A stretch of 64,000 nt of DNA from contig NC_053403.1 in assembly GCF_016859285.1 (NCBI RefSeq), positions 20,621,448-20,685,447 of the forward strand, read 5' to 3'. The first letter of the stretch is position 1. The number at the start of each line of letters is the position of its first letter. Made by a program: the position numbers and the translations under genes. The notes under the pieces were generated by a model. It saw only the letters and a program-made list of their open reading frames with translations, did not search any database and was not told where the DNA came from. The DNA comes from Xiphias gladius. Taxonomy: Eukaryota > Chordata > Actinopteri > Istiophoriformes > Xiphiidae. Shown here in pieces: positions 16,319-29,308 of the stretch.

Positions 16319-16640
16319 AGTTTGACATTTTGGGAAATACGCTTTTTGGCTCTCTTGCTGGGAGTCACACAAATCGATGCCACTCTCATATGTTCCTGTT
16401 AAAAATATGAAGATAGATCTTGGAGACAGTTAGCTTGGTTTAGCACTAAGACTTGAAGCAGGGGGAAACACCTAGTTTGGTGCTGTTCAAAAAAATAACC
16501 TACCAATATCTCTAAAGCTCACTAATTAAAAAATCATATCTCATTTGTTTAATCGGTACAAAAAAAACTAAGTGTAAAAATGACATTTGGTATTAGGGGG
16601 GTTATGTGCTTTAACTGTTTCTTGGCCAGTCCAGGCACTG
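16319..16640 (+). repeat. Dispersed repeat ('tttgacattttgggaaatacgc' family)
   Basis: The stretch opens with 'agtttgacattttgggaaatacgctttttggct' and runs through 'cagttagcttggtttagca' to 'ggggttatgtgct...tttcttggcca'. I recognise it as a very common percomorph interspersed element. The transposon class is not assigned. Confidence 0.65.
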
Positions 16641-17774
16641 CACCTAGCTAAGACATAATCACACATTAATCACACGGTTTTTGTACAAAGTAAACAAATG
16701 GCATATTAAATGTTAATTTGCTAGCTTTAAATGTGTTGATAGATGCTGCTGGCAAATATACAAGTTTCTAGGATGTTGAACAATTGCTTTAATATTGACA
16801 AATGCATACTGTAGAATTTAGGATCTTTGGATGTATTATTCCTAGCACTCCTGGCAGCCACTGGTTACCTCTTTTTTCTAATTTCTGTACTGTATGAAAA
16901 TCATTTAGCAGTCTCTTGAAAAATGGTTGCCAGAATGTACAGTATATATATATATACTTTACAGGGATAAAACGTGCAAAACTACTGGCATGGTCCTTCA
17001 ATCATACTGTTTACCTACACTGTTTCTACTGTTGGGCTGAATGAGATAATGGAAAACCATGAAGTGACTTCTGGTTATGTATTGCATGTGTTGACAGTGC
17101 TTAATTGTGGTAAGAGGGGATTGTACTAACTTTTGGTGCACTTTCATTATCAATGAAGGAATCAACTTTTTGTTTGTAGTTGTTCTTTTGTATCCTCTCT
17201 GTCTGTTTTAGTGTCTCTCAGTCTGCTGCTGAACAGTCCTTGGTCATGTCATCTGGTTCATATGAAGTCTAGGCTGTAGAATTACGTTACTTATAAACGT
17301 GTATGAAATTCATGATACTTATGGGTCTGTTTGTCCTGGAAACAAAGACAGTTAAAAAAAACATTGTTAGCTTTCCTGGCTGATTGTGATGAGATGGGAG
17401 TGGCACCTGAGTTAACTGAAAATTCAAAGTGAACCAAAGGTCACAAGTTCTCAAAGCAGGGTGAAGTTGTCGTTCTCGTAATGCCAGCTGTCATGCCATG
17501 TGTTCCCATATTAATCTGCTGAACTGTCCAAATAAAACACACCCAATTGAGACAACATTGATGCCAGTGATACTGCTTCTCTTGCCACTGTGCATTTAAA
17601 GCCCTGAAAACCTTCTCACTTTGAACTCAAAATCATCTGATAATCATCATATGCTACTTGTTCATCAGTCCATATTTTATTCAGTAACTAACTGGTAGAC
17701 ACTGGGACACTTTCTCTTTTAAGAAAATTCAGGAGTTCAGTAGTTACCATTAACAAGCATTTTTAGTCAACCTA

Positions 17775-18010
17775 GTGTCATGGCTTTAGGTCAGTTGGTC
17801 CACCACTTTGGTCCAGACTAAAAAAATCAACAAGTATTGGGCGGATTGTGAAGAAATTTGTCCAGACATTCATGTTCTCCAGAGGATGAAGTGTTCTGGT
17901 TTTGGAGATCCCCTGACTTTTCCTCTAGTGGCAGCCTGAGGTTGACAGGTTTTTTTTTTTTTTTTAATGTCTCAACAATTAAACTAAACAGCATGTTAGC
18001 ATTGAAATTT
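17775..18010 (+). repeat. Copy 1 of the 'gcatgttagcatgctaac' interspersed family
   Basis: It contains 'ggtccagact', 'ggcggattgtgaagaaatttgtccagacattcatg', 'gatcccctgacttttcctctag' and a terminal 'gcatgttagcattg'. These match the copies at 40795 and 48695 in the same orientation. Confidence 0.7.
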
Positions 18011-19199
18011 GCTAGTCGTACTGTAGACTCTCAACCTTGTTAAGAGAATGTGCCATTGTTTCAAATAGAGGATATCTAATTTTTTGATGACCTACAATTG
18101 GACTTCAGCCAATTTCCAGGCTGCCAAAACTGCAGGCAACACTACTGCCCGTCTAAATTGACTTTTAATTTGTCCACTGACCACTACCCTTAAAATCGTT
18201 ATGCCTATTGTACAATAACTCTTCATGTCTTGTTAAAATCCACTGCAGTCAAGTTTTTTAGACATGTTTACTCTGTAACTCCTGCTATGTAAATCCATTT
18301 GTTCATGATATCAATCTCAGTCTGTCTAACCAGTCAAGGCAGTTGCCAGAGGGCCTGTCAAGGTTACATGGTGTCATTAATAAATGAAATAGGAAGCGAA
18401 GGCATTCTGTCGGGTTTAAGAATCAGATTGAGACTAGGATTGGGTTTCTCACTCTCTCTCTCTGACTATGTAAATGCTCAGAGCCTGGAATCCCTGCTGT
18501 CTGGATGTCTGGTGAAACAAGTGCAATAACCAACACTAATCTGGTCTCTCAAAAACACACAGAAACACACATAAAATATCTATGTTGGCAGTTTATCACG
18601 TGATGTTGGGGGCTCATATGTATACCATGGAGTCAGCAGTTTTATTTGTTGTGAGCTATTTGCATTTGATTAAAACAATTAATTGTGTTCGAAGGGGTCC
18701 AATTACTGATCTGTGTGTTTTTTTAATAAAATTATAAGACAGTTTTTTTCTGTATCAGAGTAATAGCAGTTTAAAGACAAGATAAAAACTATTTTACATC
18801 TTATCAATTACACTTTATCAATTTTTAGATTATATCTATATTGCATCTTATATATCTTAGTTGCACTGGCAATTGTATGGCATAATATAAAATGCGTAAA
18901 AATCAAATCTCTATAACCATAAATTCAATGCAATAAATTTTTATGATGAACAATCGAAATCTAATCTAATCAACATCATTTCTGATGCACATGTGATTGA
19001 GAAATATCAGATGAGTAACCATGCGTGTGTGCCTATGACAGACAGACACACAGGCAGGCAGGCAGACAGACAGAGGGAGGATGCTACTGCTGCTGCTGCT
19101 GTTGTTTTTGGTAACCCCTTACCTAAATCATCTTATTGTGCACGGTGCGCTGTAGGCTTATATCTCTGCACTCTGGCCAGTTGACATTGGTCCACCAAG

Positions 19200-19324
19200 C
19201 AGACACACGTAGGCGCGTATCCAACCGACAAACCCCCGTTTGCCCCGGCAGACTGAAGAGCCAGCGAGCGGCGGGACAGCCAGACAGCTAAGACCCGCTG
19301 CTGCAGCTACTTCGGGACGGACAC
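19200..19324 (+). promoter_or_regulatory. Candidate non-coding first exon and promoter of the znf395-like gene
   Basis: This GC- and CpG-rich patch differs from the AT-rich surroundings and ends at a good donor, CAC|GTAAGAG (19324/19325). The next acceptor in the gene, ctgcag at 22207, lies 2.9 kb downstream. A second CpG-rich patch with a CCAAT box (19978-19982) lies at 19885-20040 and could be an alternative promoter. Confidence 0.4.
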
Positions 19325-20103
19325 GTAAGAGGTCGCCACCAACCGAGTGAGTTCATGTAAAACATGTTTTTGTGAGGTTTAGCTTTTCTTTTTGCAGCCA
19401 GCACAGGAAAAATATTGATCTCCATCTGCATTGCCAGATGGAGATCAGTGATGTACTTGAGGCATGATAAAATCTGACTTCTAGTCGGTTATTATCACAT
19501 CATAACCACAACTATAAAAAAAAAAATGTTAATTACATATTAATTTGAAAAAGTGTAACCTGCCTCATTTGAAGCTTTGTCATCATGTTTAACTTGCATC
19601 GAATGTGCAGTAGCCTACTGAAGAGGGATAGCACAAATTTTACTGCCTTATATTTAAATGCATGTATTTAATTATACGATGATCTTGCACAATTATGCGT
19701 CTATAAATTTGATTTCAATTGCATTTACCTCTACTACATCAGTGGGTGAATGACGTTTTATTTTTTTTTAAATTTTAACAACGGTTTTAATACATACTAC
19801 AGTTACATTCTTCAATTCTTACCTGCATAATGTGTCATTTGTGTGATTGGCTTTTTCGTGCGTTTAAAAATAAGATTATTTTCGACGATATTCCCTTGTC
19901 CAGCTGAGTCCCTCCCGGCGGATCTCGTTACTACACGTTGTCAGAAAGGGGTGTGTACCTGGAAATAAGAGCCCAGCCAATGAGCTGCGACGTGCCGCCC
20001 ACACTGTGGTGCTTGTTTACTACTGAAACTCGGCGCTGATTGGTGGAAAGGTGGGGAAATTCGGGCTCACAGTAAAGATTCTGAGATGGAAGCTTCGCTG
20101 TCG

Positions 20104-20745
20104 AATCAGAATCAGAAATAAAAATCAGAAAAACTTAAATGGTTCCCGCAGCGAAGTTGCTTGGTTACAATTGCTCAACACTGAGTTAGGAAGCAGGAAG
20201 TAAATAAGTAAAAACTACAATAAAATAGTAATAATAATAAGTACACTGTAAGTGAATAGAAAAATGTAAAAAAAAAAAAAAAAAAAAAAGCAAATGTACA
20301 AAAAGTAAGTAATGTGAAAGGTAGAATCACAGTATGGACAAAAGTACAAAAATGGGAACATGCAAAGTTGATTAACAGTAATTTAAAAGTAAATTAACCG
20401 TAATGTGTAAAGGTAACATGGGACAATGGTAGATTAACAGTAGTTTAACAGTACAGTACTGATGGAAGTGTGCATAAAGGGGAGGAATCGTATAACTAGA
20501 TGGCCACAGGAAGTAAGGACATCCTGTGGCGTTCAGTGGAGCATTTACTCATTTTGATTCCCTAGTTGGACATGCTAGTCTGGCAAACCATAACATTTTG
20601 AGGAGGGTGGGAAATGTTATCCATGATGGAGGAGGAGTTTTGACAACATCCTCCTTTCCGCGAATAAATGCAGAGGGTTCAGCTCCACCTCAGGACTGAG
20701 TAGGCCTTCTGATTCAGTTTGTTGAGCCCGGTACTGTTAAATACT
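20104..20745. repeat. Dispersed 'aatcagaatcagaaat' repeat copy
   Basis: It begins with 'gaatcagaatcagaaata' and includes 'gcttggttacaattgctcaacac' and a poly(A) run (20269-20289). It later reads 'atcctgtggcgttcagtggagcattta', 'catcctcctttccgc' and 'cagtttgttgagcccg'. The order and phrases match an abundant teleost interspersed element as I remember it. It lies in intron 1 of the zinc finger gene. Confidence 0.6.
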
Positions 20746-21612
20746 ATTAGGTGGTTTTCATGGAGTAAACAACTTGAGAACTTTGTTCATTAATAATAGT
20801 AAATTCTTTTCATAAGAGGTTACTAAAATAAAGCAATATTTGTTTAATTTACATTATTAACTTTTTGAAACAGCCTTGTCGTATACAGTGTAAAGTAGTA
20901 CATTGTTAGTGCTATTTCAGAGCACAACTGTTTTTATGTACCGATTTGTGGGACAGTTTATTGTTGTGTTTTGTGGTGCTGTTGTATTGTTTTTTGTTTT
21001 TATGTATTTTTTATTAACAGTATTAAGAAGAATAAGAATAATAAAACATTAGTTATTTTCATTATCCATAAATCTGTCAAATAATGGTCTAGTATGAAGC
21101 AGCAGATCAGAGCCAACAAAATTCTTAAGGAAACTTCAGTAATTGAGTGTGACAGCGTAAAATTACTATACTACTGAAAACATAGTCATAGTCACGGCCA
21201 TTTGACCATTTCATATGGATTATTCCTAGATGTCCTAAATACAGCATTGCCCCCATTTTACCTCTATCAGAGTTAACAGAGTAGACAACTACAGCAACAT
21301 TTGGGTTCAGCCACAATGTAAATCCTCACAAGTCTATGTTAACTTCAAATTCCTACAATAATTTTCAAATCTCCCTTGGTGTTTTTGCTCTGCACTGTCA
21401 GGCAGAGAGATGCAAGATGGTGTCAAGTGCATGAGTGTTTGCCAACACTCACCCGTTGCCAAGGCTGCCTTTTGTGTAGATTAACATATTTATTCATCAT
21501 AGGAAGTATTTATCATGCTTTTAGGTAGGAAGCTGTACAAATATTACAACAAAAGTTAGTTAAGGACAGTTATGAGGAATATTATATAATATAAAAGTGA
21601 TATAGACCCACA

Positions 21613-22080
21613 GTTTAAAGGGGTACTCAATCGATTTTACACATGAAGCCCAGGTTACTCATCATGAGGGGTACTAGTCTGCTTGTGAAAACAGTTGTAT
21701 AACGTCCTCCGTGTTCTGGAGGACCTTGGTTGTGTATGACAACAACCCTGATGATGTAATCAGAGTTATTTTTTAACCCTGGTGATGTCTTTAGGGTTAT
21801 CTTGGCTTCAGCTTTAGACTTGAAATTTTTAACAGAAAGCGTGCATTGCCGACAGAAAGTGTGAAGTTTTTGCTTTAATTGGGCATTAAGGTACTAGAAA
21901 GGGTCAGATGAAAGACACCATTAAGTTGCATTATGGGAAATTATGTAAGATTCACTGCCAATCTTGATGCATACACGAGACTAAAAAGTCAGGATATCTT
22001 GATATCTGTTGCTTTGATATTGACCATCCTTTTTTAAAACGTCCTCTGTGTGTTCCCCAATTTTATTAAAGGTCAATACT
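21613..22080 (+). repeat. Dispersed repeat, copy A of a pair (partner at 48053-48480)
   Basis: It shares with the partner copy, in the same order, 'tttaaaggggtact', 'ttactcat.atgagg', 'aaccctgatgat', 'agggttatct', 'agttgcattatggga', 'aggatatct' and 'tttttaa.c.tgt'. It lies just before the acceptor of the first translated zinc finger exon. Confidence 0.75.
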
Positions 22081-24234
22081 AAATCGCTGGGGTGCCCTCT
22101 TAATAGGCAGTTTCAGGAATATTTCACCGTTGTAGAAACATTTAAAAATTAAGTCAGATAACTGGATTGGTTCAAATCTCATTTTATCCCTCTTGTCTCG
22201 TCTGCAGGGAGGTGTGACACTGTGCTGAGTCCCCTCATTGCATGCAGCAGCACCATGGCAGCAATAGGACCTGAATACAGAGTTGGAGCAGGGCCAGGCG
22301 GGACAGCAGCTGGCCCATCGGGACTACAGGCCCATATCTCTACAGGCCCATATCTCTACAACAATCCATTACTGCAACGGGCCTGACATGCAGCAGACTC
22401 CGTCGAGTTGACTGAGAGGGACAAGACTCCCATTCAGGAAATAAATTTATTGTTTTCCTAGTAAGTATTTGTTAATCCTGATGTTGTTTAGATGGTTTTG
22501 TCAATCATCCAACCCCCCATCTATTCATAAATTTACTGAGTTATTCATTTAAAAACTTCTAAATACACCTGTCACCAGTCACTAGCAGGACTAGCAAGAC
22601 ATTAAGCATTCTCAAGTTTAAATCCTTACTTACAAAAAGAAAGTTCACCCACAAATGATCACCATTTCTTTCCTCTGTGTTAGATGTATTGTACTGCCTT
22701 GTCAGAGGTTGGCAGCCACTTCCTTTTCACACTGCATCACTGGCAGATTGTGCTGAGCAGGCAGGATGCCACAGATGGACAGGAAATATTCAAATAACTG
22801 TTTTATTCATGGCAACAGCAAGACTCATTTGCAGAGTATCAAATACTCATGTAAACAGCTTAACCAAATTAAGGTATGTCTGTCCATGTCAACTTCCATT
22901 GATTTACTGGTTAGAAGGGTAATGTTGAAGTGAACCAGAGCAAGGCACAAAAAAACATAACTTTTGCTGACTTTAATTAGGTCCTAATCATTTTTCTACT
23001 TCCATTTAAAGGTGTATACACAGAGCTGTGTACGGACTGAGAAAGCATTGATAGTAAGTGGACATCACAAGAGCAAAACATCAGTTCATCTGCAGAGGGA
23101 GGCTGAGCAAGCAAACTATGGGACCCACAGTGCACCTCAGCAATGTGTCAACTACTGTGAAGGCCCCATACAGGTGAAGGGTACTTAACAGTGTAAGAAT
23201 GTGAGTGTGGACTTTATCACACCAGTCAAGTGTTATTTCTTGTATGTTGTCTCCAGCTTCCGCAGCCCAGAGTCAGTGGAGATGGATGAGATCATGGCTG
23301 CCATGGTTCTGACCAGTCTGTCCTGTAGCCCTGTGGTCCAATTGGCAGGCGGTTTTCCTTCCTATTTGATAATAGAGCAGTTAAAAATGTTGGTAATAGG
23401 TTTCTCACTTTCTATTAACCACCAAGACAGTTGTTGTAAATGTTAAAAAGTCATTAATAAAGACTTTTAATTATTAAGTCTGCAGTTTTAAGGGTTAATA
23501 AGTTGTTAATTCATAGATTTTGGTCCAGGGAAGTAGTCAGTTGTCTTACTAGTCAAAGTTTTCACAATCTGGCAATTCAAAAGTTGTTCATATTAATGGC
23601 TATCTATGAAGATTTAGTAAATTCTTTATGAACCATTAATAAAGCTTTAGTGACAATTTGAAAAGCCTTTATAAAGATTGACTTATTTGAAACTGATACT
23701 TTGTTTTCAGTCTGTAGTTGCAGACTGCTAACCTTGCAAAAACCAGATTCAGGACTGTGAGCTATTTTAGCAAAGCAGGATTTATAGACCAACTTTTCAA
23801 TAAATTAAAGTCAAAATAAGCAGTACGTAACAAAAAGAAATAATGAGTGTTACATTAAGGAGTATTGAATAGTATATGGACTAAAAATAATGGAGGGTCC
23901 AAAGCAAATAAGAAGTTTCATGCAAAACTAAAATTTCCCCTATTAACTCCTAGAAAAACTTAGTGGAATCAGTTGTCTGCTAAATTAGCACATAAGTAAA
24001 CTGGTCTTGTACATTCTTGTTGCAAAACTCTGTGTATATCATACAGACATTGCAGTAATTTGACCTGCTTATCTTTTTGCTATTTTAAAGCTAGAATATG
24101 TAACTTTTGCTGAATAATATCACTGTGGCATTTGTATTAGAATATCAAATGCTAACATGTAGTATAGCAGTAGCACAGGTAGAAAAGAGTCTCAAAGCTA
24201 GGAATCTGACTCAGTAATGTCAGTAACACAGCTA

Positions 24235-24619
24235 CAGATGTGTGACAAATTAAAGGAAAAATGAACATAAAGTGTCCTAGTAAGGTGCTGGGCAACCACG
24301 TGCCACCAGAACAGCTTCAGTGCACCTTGACACAGACTCTATAAGTCTCTTGAAATCTACTGGAGGGATGGAACACCATTCTTCCAAGAGATATTCCCTC
24401 ACTTGGTGTTTTGATGATGGTGGTGGAGAGCGCTATCTAACATTGGTCCAAAATCCCCCATAGGTGTTCAATTGGGTTGAGATCTGGTGACTGCGAAGGC
24501 CATAGCATATGATTCACATAATTTTCATACTCATCAAACCTGTGCCGTATGGATGGGGGCATTATTGACCTGTTTCTCCACTCATTTTAAGGTTTATCCT
24601 TTAATTTTTCACCCGTCTG
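24235..24619. mobile_element. 385-bp TA-flanked MITE (Tc1/mariner type)
   Basis: The left end CAGATGTGTGACAAATTAAA (24235-24254 and on) and the reverse complement of the right end (CAGACGGGTGAAAAATTAAA) match at about 23 of 27 positions, forming terminal inverted repeats. A TA dinucleotide flanks each end (24233-24234 and 24620-24621), as expected for a Tc1/mariner target duplication. The interior ('caccacgtgccaccagaacagcttc', 'gaacaccattcttccaa', 'ttcaattgggttgagatct') is a familiar fish repeat. No transposase is encoded. It lies in an intron of the znf395-like gene. Confidence 0.8.
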
Positions 24620-27600
24620 TACATCTATGTAAAGTTTGCTAGCATGAGCTAAACTTAGCTAACATTAGCTGCTATAAGCTATTAGTCACAACAGACCAAG
24701 TAAGACTGTAGCAGCACAACCTGTGGGTGCATTGAATTGAGCAATGGTGAGTTTTATTGCTCAGTGTTTCATTTGTAATATGAATGTGTTCCTTCTTGCT
24801 GCAAGATTTACATTGTCTCACTTTAAGAGGAGTTGTGAAAATCCCGCAAATAATAATACACAAGATAAATAAATAAACTGGCAGTAATGAAATAGTAGCT
24901 ACAACTGTAATCAACAAAATCATGATAATTTTTATTTTGTATTTTGTGGTCACAAGCTCTTATTGCAAGCTCAGTGAATAAATCAATCATTACTGCCTTA
25001 TTATCATATATTAATAAAAAACTCAGCAACTCCTTGTTTTACCTTAATTGATGTAAGCAAATTGGCCCTGAGTAAAAATAGATTATTTGCTAATAGCGAG
25101 TTTGTATTGGTAATTTTTTGGCAAGTTGATAAACAAAATATCACTAAATAGAGAACTGAGCAAAGAGGGAGTAAAGAGAGGCTAAAATGATGGTAAAACT
25201 GTCTCATAAAACAGATGCATGTCACAACTTTAGCACCAGTGTGAGACACCTGCTGTTCTATGTAGGATGGGCAGAGAGGAAGCAGGCCCAAATGCAGATA
25301 TCTATTTTTATCACAAAGGAACATGGAATGTTTGAAATCTAAACCATAAGGTATATTTTCACAGAGAACTATTATTAGTGAGTTTTAGCAGGATTGAACC
25401 AGCATCACCAACTCACCACTATGTTTTCTTTTTAGGGTAAAAAAATATGATAACCTGTTTAAAGTATTAGCATCCTTACAAAATTGAGAGAAAGTATGTC
25501 ACTGAGTCTGGCAAATAGGACAAGAGGCAGTTTTAAAAAACTTACTTTGAATCTTTCTGTTTTCCAGCTGGCTCATCATCAGCTGACATGGAGTGTGGTG
25601 GCAGTGAGCTCTCCGACAGTGGCAGCAGTGGCTACTGGAGCTGGGACCCTGGTAACATGAGCCCTACCCCCTCACCGCCTGTCAAGGACATGGACAGCCG
25701 CCTCGATAAGGGCCTTCACATGGAACAAGAGCAGGGAAAGGAGCTTAATGCCAAAAAGCCAAAGGTACATAATAGCTGTATATGGTCCCTTAAAACTTTT
25801 TAGTGATGAAGTTGTAACACCGTATGGTGGAAATTGTTGCCCCGGAAGCCCCTATAATCAGCAAAGCAAGCATGCTGTAATGTTTTGAAAGACTGACACT
25901 GTTTTCTGTGTCTCTCTCTGCATTTTGTATCTTTCTGTATGTTTCCCTTTCTTTTCTGTTCCACCCTCTCTCCTGTATTTTACCTGTGCTGTGTTCTCTC
26001 TCTCAAAGAGCTCTTTCCGAGGTATTTATAAGTGTCTGTGGCCCAGTTGTGGCAAGGTGCTCCCATCTTCAGTCGGAATAAAACGGCACATCTATGTGCT
26101 GCATCTCGGTTGAGCTATCATCTCAGTTACATGCTTATTAGGGATAGATATTGCCTAAAATTTTTTAGGTACTAATTTAGGTACAGATACCACAATGTTA
26201 CTTTTTTTGATACTTTAGAGACTGTGATTTCCCAGGTCCCCTAAACAGGCTAATCTTATGTTTTACTTTTTAAATAAGAAAGACCCTGCCTAGGGTAATC
26301 TATAGTTTTGTTCAACAATCCGATGAATTATAAAAACTGTACCACAGTTCCTCCAATAACATAGAATGGTAAAAAAGTTTAACCTTTATTATCTAAGAGA
26401 CAAAGTATAAAAAATTAAGATAGTGTGCCCCTATTTAAGCATTAATATTTGTTTATTGTAATCATTATTTTTATTAATTTGAAGAAGTGAAACAAGCAAT
26501 TACCCAATTTATGGTTTAAAAACATAACATAAAAAACTGGGTGTGTCCTGTTTATTCTGACCATTCTATTTTTAGCCCAGAACAACTAAATGGAAGGCCT
26601 TTTGGCTATCAACACCTCAAATGAACAATTCTTTGACTGTCTGTTTTTTTAAGCGTTAAATCTTGCAAGGGATGGCTGAAATTAAATATATTATATATCT
26701 GCAAAATTTAGATCTAAATCAGTAATTATATGTTGGAGAATTAATCAACAGAGTTGCAAATCTGGCCAGACAGTTTTTAGGCATGATAATACCATTTTAG
26801 ATGTGTATTAAAAAGAAGGAAAGTCAAGTAATCATATAAATAGAATAAATCTTTTTTGTGGAATTAAATCAATTGGTCACTCAAGAGACATGGTGATGTA
26901 CAACATTGTAATTTTTTATGTTCATTTTTACATTGTTTTGGCACTTCTCCGTTGTATTCAGGAACATTTCTGAGAGGGAGTGACATTTTTATTGACAGAC
27001 TTCTCTGACTTAGTTGTGGGAAGTGAAATATTTTTGAGATTTTACATCTGGGCCATAGTGATTGCTGCTTTCTGTAACACTCCAAACAAACAAGTCATTC
27101 TTCCCTCTGTGTGCCCACTGGTCTTTCCCTACCACACACACAGCAGTGGATCAGATCAGTCCAAGAGAGAGGAGGACTTCTACTACATCAAGATATATTG
27201 TGAGACCGTGGGTGCCAGCTCCGCTCCAGCTCCTTCCCAGCAGGCTCTGGGCCAGGCCTCGTTCTCTCATCTCAGCTGGGTCTCCTGTGGTTTTCCTTCA
27301 GACTCAGGGCTCCAGATCCCACTGGCTCACAGGCCCAGGTCCAACTCCACCGCTGGGGCGGGCCCAAGCAAGCCCAGTCCACTCAGTCAGTCAGCCCCCA
27401 GCAGCTTTTGGCAGATCCACTCAGAGTATCTCTATCAGGTGGGTGCAGCAGTATCGCTCTCAGTTTTTGGCCCGCTTTCTCTGATGACTATCAAGCACTG
27501 GCAGAAAGAGTGTCCACAAGTAACTTTGAGATTGGGTAAAAAAAATCAGTTCAGAGTGAAACTAAATATTAGTGTCATATAATGTTGGCTGCCCTGGCAA

Positions 27601-28889
27601 TAAATCCATTATCTCTCCTGAAGGTCAGAAAATAAAATGGAAATACCAAATCATATCAAAAATGTTTTACAGTGATAGGAAACACAATGCTACATTTAAT
27701 TGTTATAGCTTCAGCCCATTTTTCTTTTAAATTTGCATATAAAAAGTTACTTTCTAAGCAGTTTCCCATTGCCCAGATTCAATCATCTTTTTCCATGAAA
27801 TCAGGCTGTAAATGAAAACAAAAAAAATGGATCTAGTTTTCGTTTTCTACTAAATAGAAAAATATACTTTACCTTTACTTTACTGGGCTTTCTGTGCAGG
27901 AGTCTCCGTTACACGGTCAGGGTGTTGTTCCAGAGACCCTCCTTTCCCAGCACCCCTATGCAGATACCCCTCTAACTAGCAACTTTGTTTAATCATCACA
28001 AAGCAGCACATTTTACTGGTGACGTGCATTTACCCTGTACCATGAGCATGTAAATGGATGCTTTGTGACAGTGAGAGACTAAGTTGTCGACTTGTTTGCT
28101 CCCCCAAGGAGACTAAACTCAAAGCAGCCTGTAAAAGGCAGTTAAACACTACATGAATTCTTCCAGTGTAGTTGTACAGCAGTTAGGACTCATGTCATGT
28201 GTACATGACTCATGTCATGCCCACTTTGGACTGATTCAACATATAAACTTTATAAAAAATGTCTCCAGCAAACTTAAACAACCATGAAAATTATTATCAT
28301 TATTATTATGCATTTTTCATATGATACAGGTGTTAGAAAATGTGTCCATTTTGTACCACATTTGTCTTTAATTTCCTCATGGATATAGAAATCTATTGGG
28401 GTCCTGCCTAGCAAGAGTGCGAGCTGAATTGTGGGTCAGTAACTCTGGTGGAACAGTGTTTGTGTGTGTGTCATGGCTGCTGGAGGCTTGTGGTATGAAA
28501 TGCCTGACCACAGCATTAAACTCACATGGGCACGTTTTTTTCTCGATCTGGACACACCTGCTTACTTCCAGGGTTAAAACAGTGTAGGTTTCGAATTGTC
28601 ATGTTTTTTTGGACAGTAGTGTACTTTTCACAAATTTTCTCCACTTACTGCCTACACTGAGAGAAAAGGGTGTTAGGCAGGGTGTAACGAATGTAGGTAT
28701 GTGTTTTGTTCAGAGAGTTCAATGTTGCACAGGAAGGAGAAGTAGGGCAGAGGGAATGAGAACATCTTTACAGGGAAAATATTTAATGTGTGGCAGGTTT
28801 CCCATGTTGCCTGTTTGTTACAGCAAATGGATAGAATCAAAAGGCATGAATTGATTATTTGTAACTATGTGGCTGACATGAGGAAGACA

Positions 28890-29308
28890 AAATCTGTAAT
28901 ATTGGATGATTTCAGGACCCAAATGCAGACACAAACAGATGCAGGCTAGATGACTGAAGTGGCTCTTTAATTAGTGAAATAAACTTACATTCATTTAGGT
29001 TAACAAGATGGCAGAGAGGAATCCAGGAATACAAGTGGCAGGAAAATAAACATGGAAAACTTAGGAGCTTAACCAGGAACAAAACAAATAATCTAAAGTA
29101 GATAGAAAAATCCACAGAGAAACACCAAGGAGCGAACACCAACAAACTGACAAGGATTGATGGTAACACAGATACTTCAATACCCCAGTGAGGGGAAGAC
29201 AGTAGGACACAGGAGAACCTAATTAGAACGGGACAAGCAATCACAAAAGGTGGGAAAAAACACAAAGACAGGAATTTAAACAACCAAACACACAACAGGA
29301 AGGTGGAG
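28890..29308 (-). repeat. Dispersed repeat ('aggacccaaatgcagacaca' family)
   Basis: The stretch 'ttcaggacccaaatgcagacac...aaataaacttacat...aggaacaaaac...aacctaattagaacgggaca' resembles a common teleost interspersed element. It abuts the next repeat at 29309, so the two may be nested. The minus-strand ORF across it is not a gene. Confidence 0.55.

Larger units (their letters stand above)
15895..19199. other. Intergenic region between the adaptor and the zinc finger gene
   Basis: No gene is recognised. Two dispersed-repeat fragments (16319-16640 and 17775-18010) and AT-rich unique sequence fill it. The last kilobase grades into the CpG-richer first-exon region of the zinc finger gene. Confidence 0.5.

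Noticed and set aside
19416..19447. 13-bp inverted repeat with 6-nt loop, considered as a small hairpin RNA
   Set aside because: The stem is too short for a microRNA precursor and there is no flanking pairing; it may be chance or a small fold-back.
27062..27484. 140-codon ORF over the zinc finger exon 27144-27438
   Set aside because: It is the wrong frame. The SDQSKREEDFYY frame is the one that matches the family.
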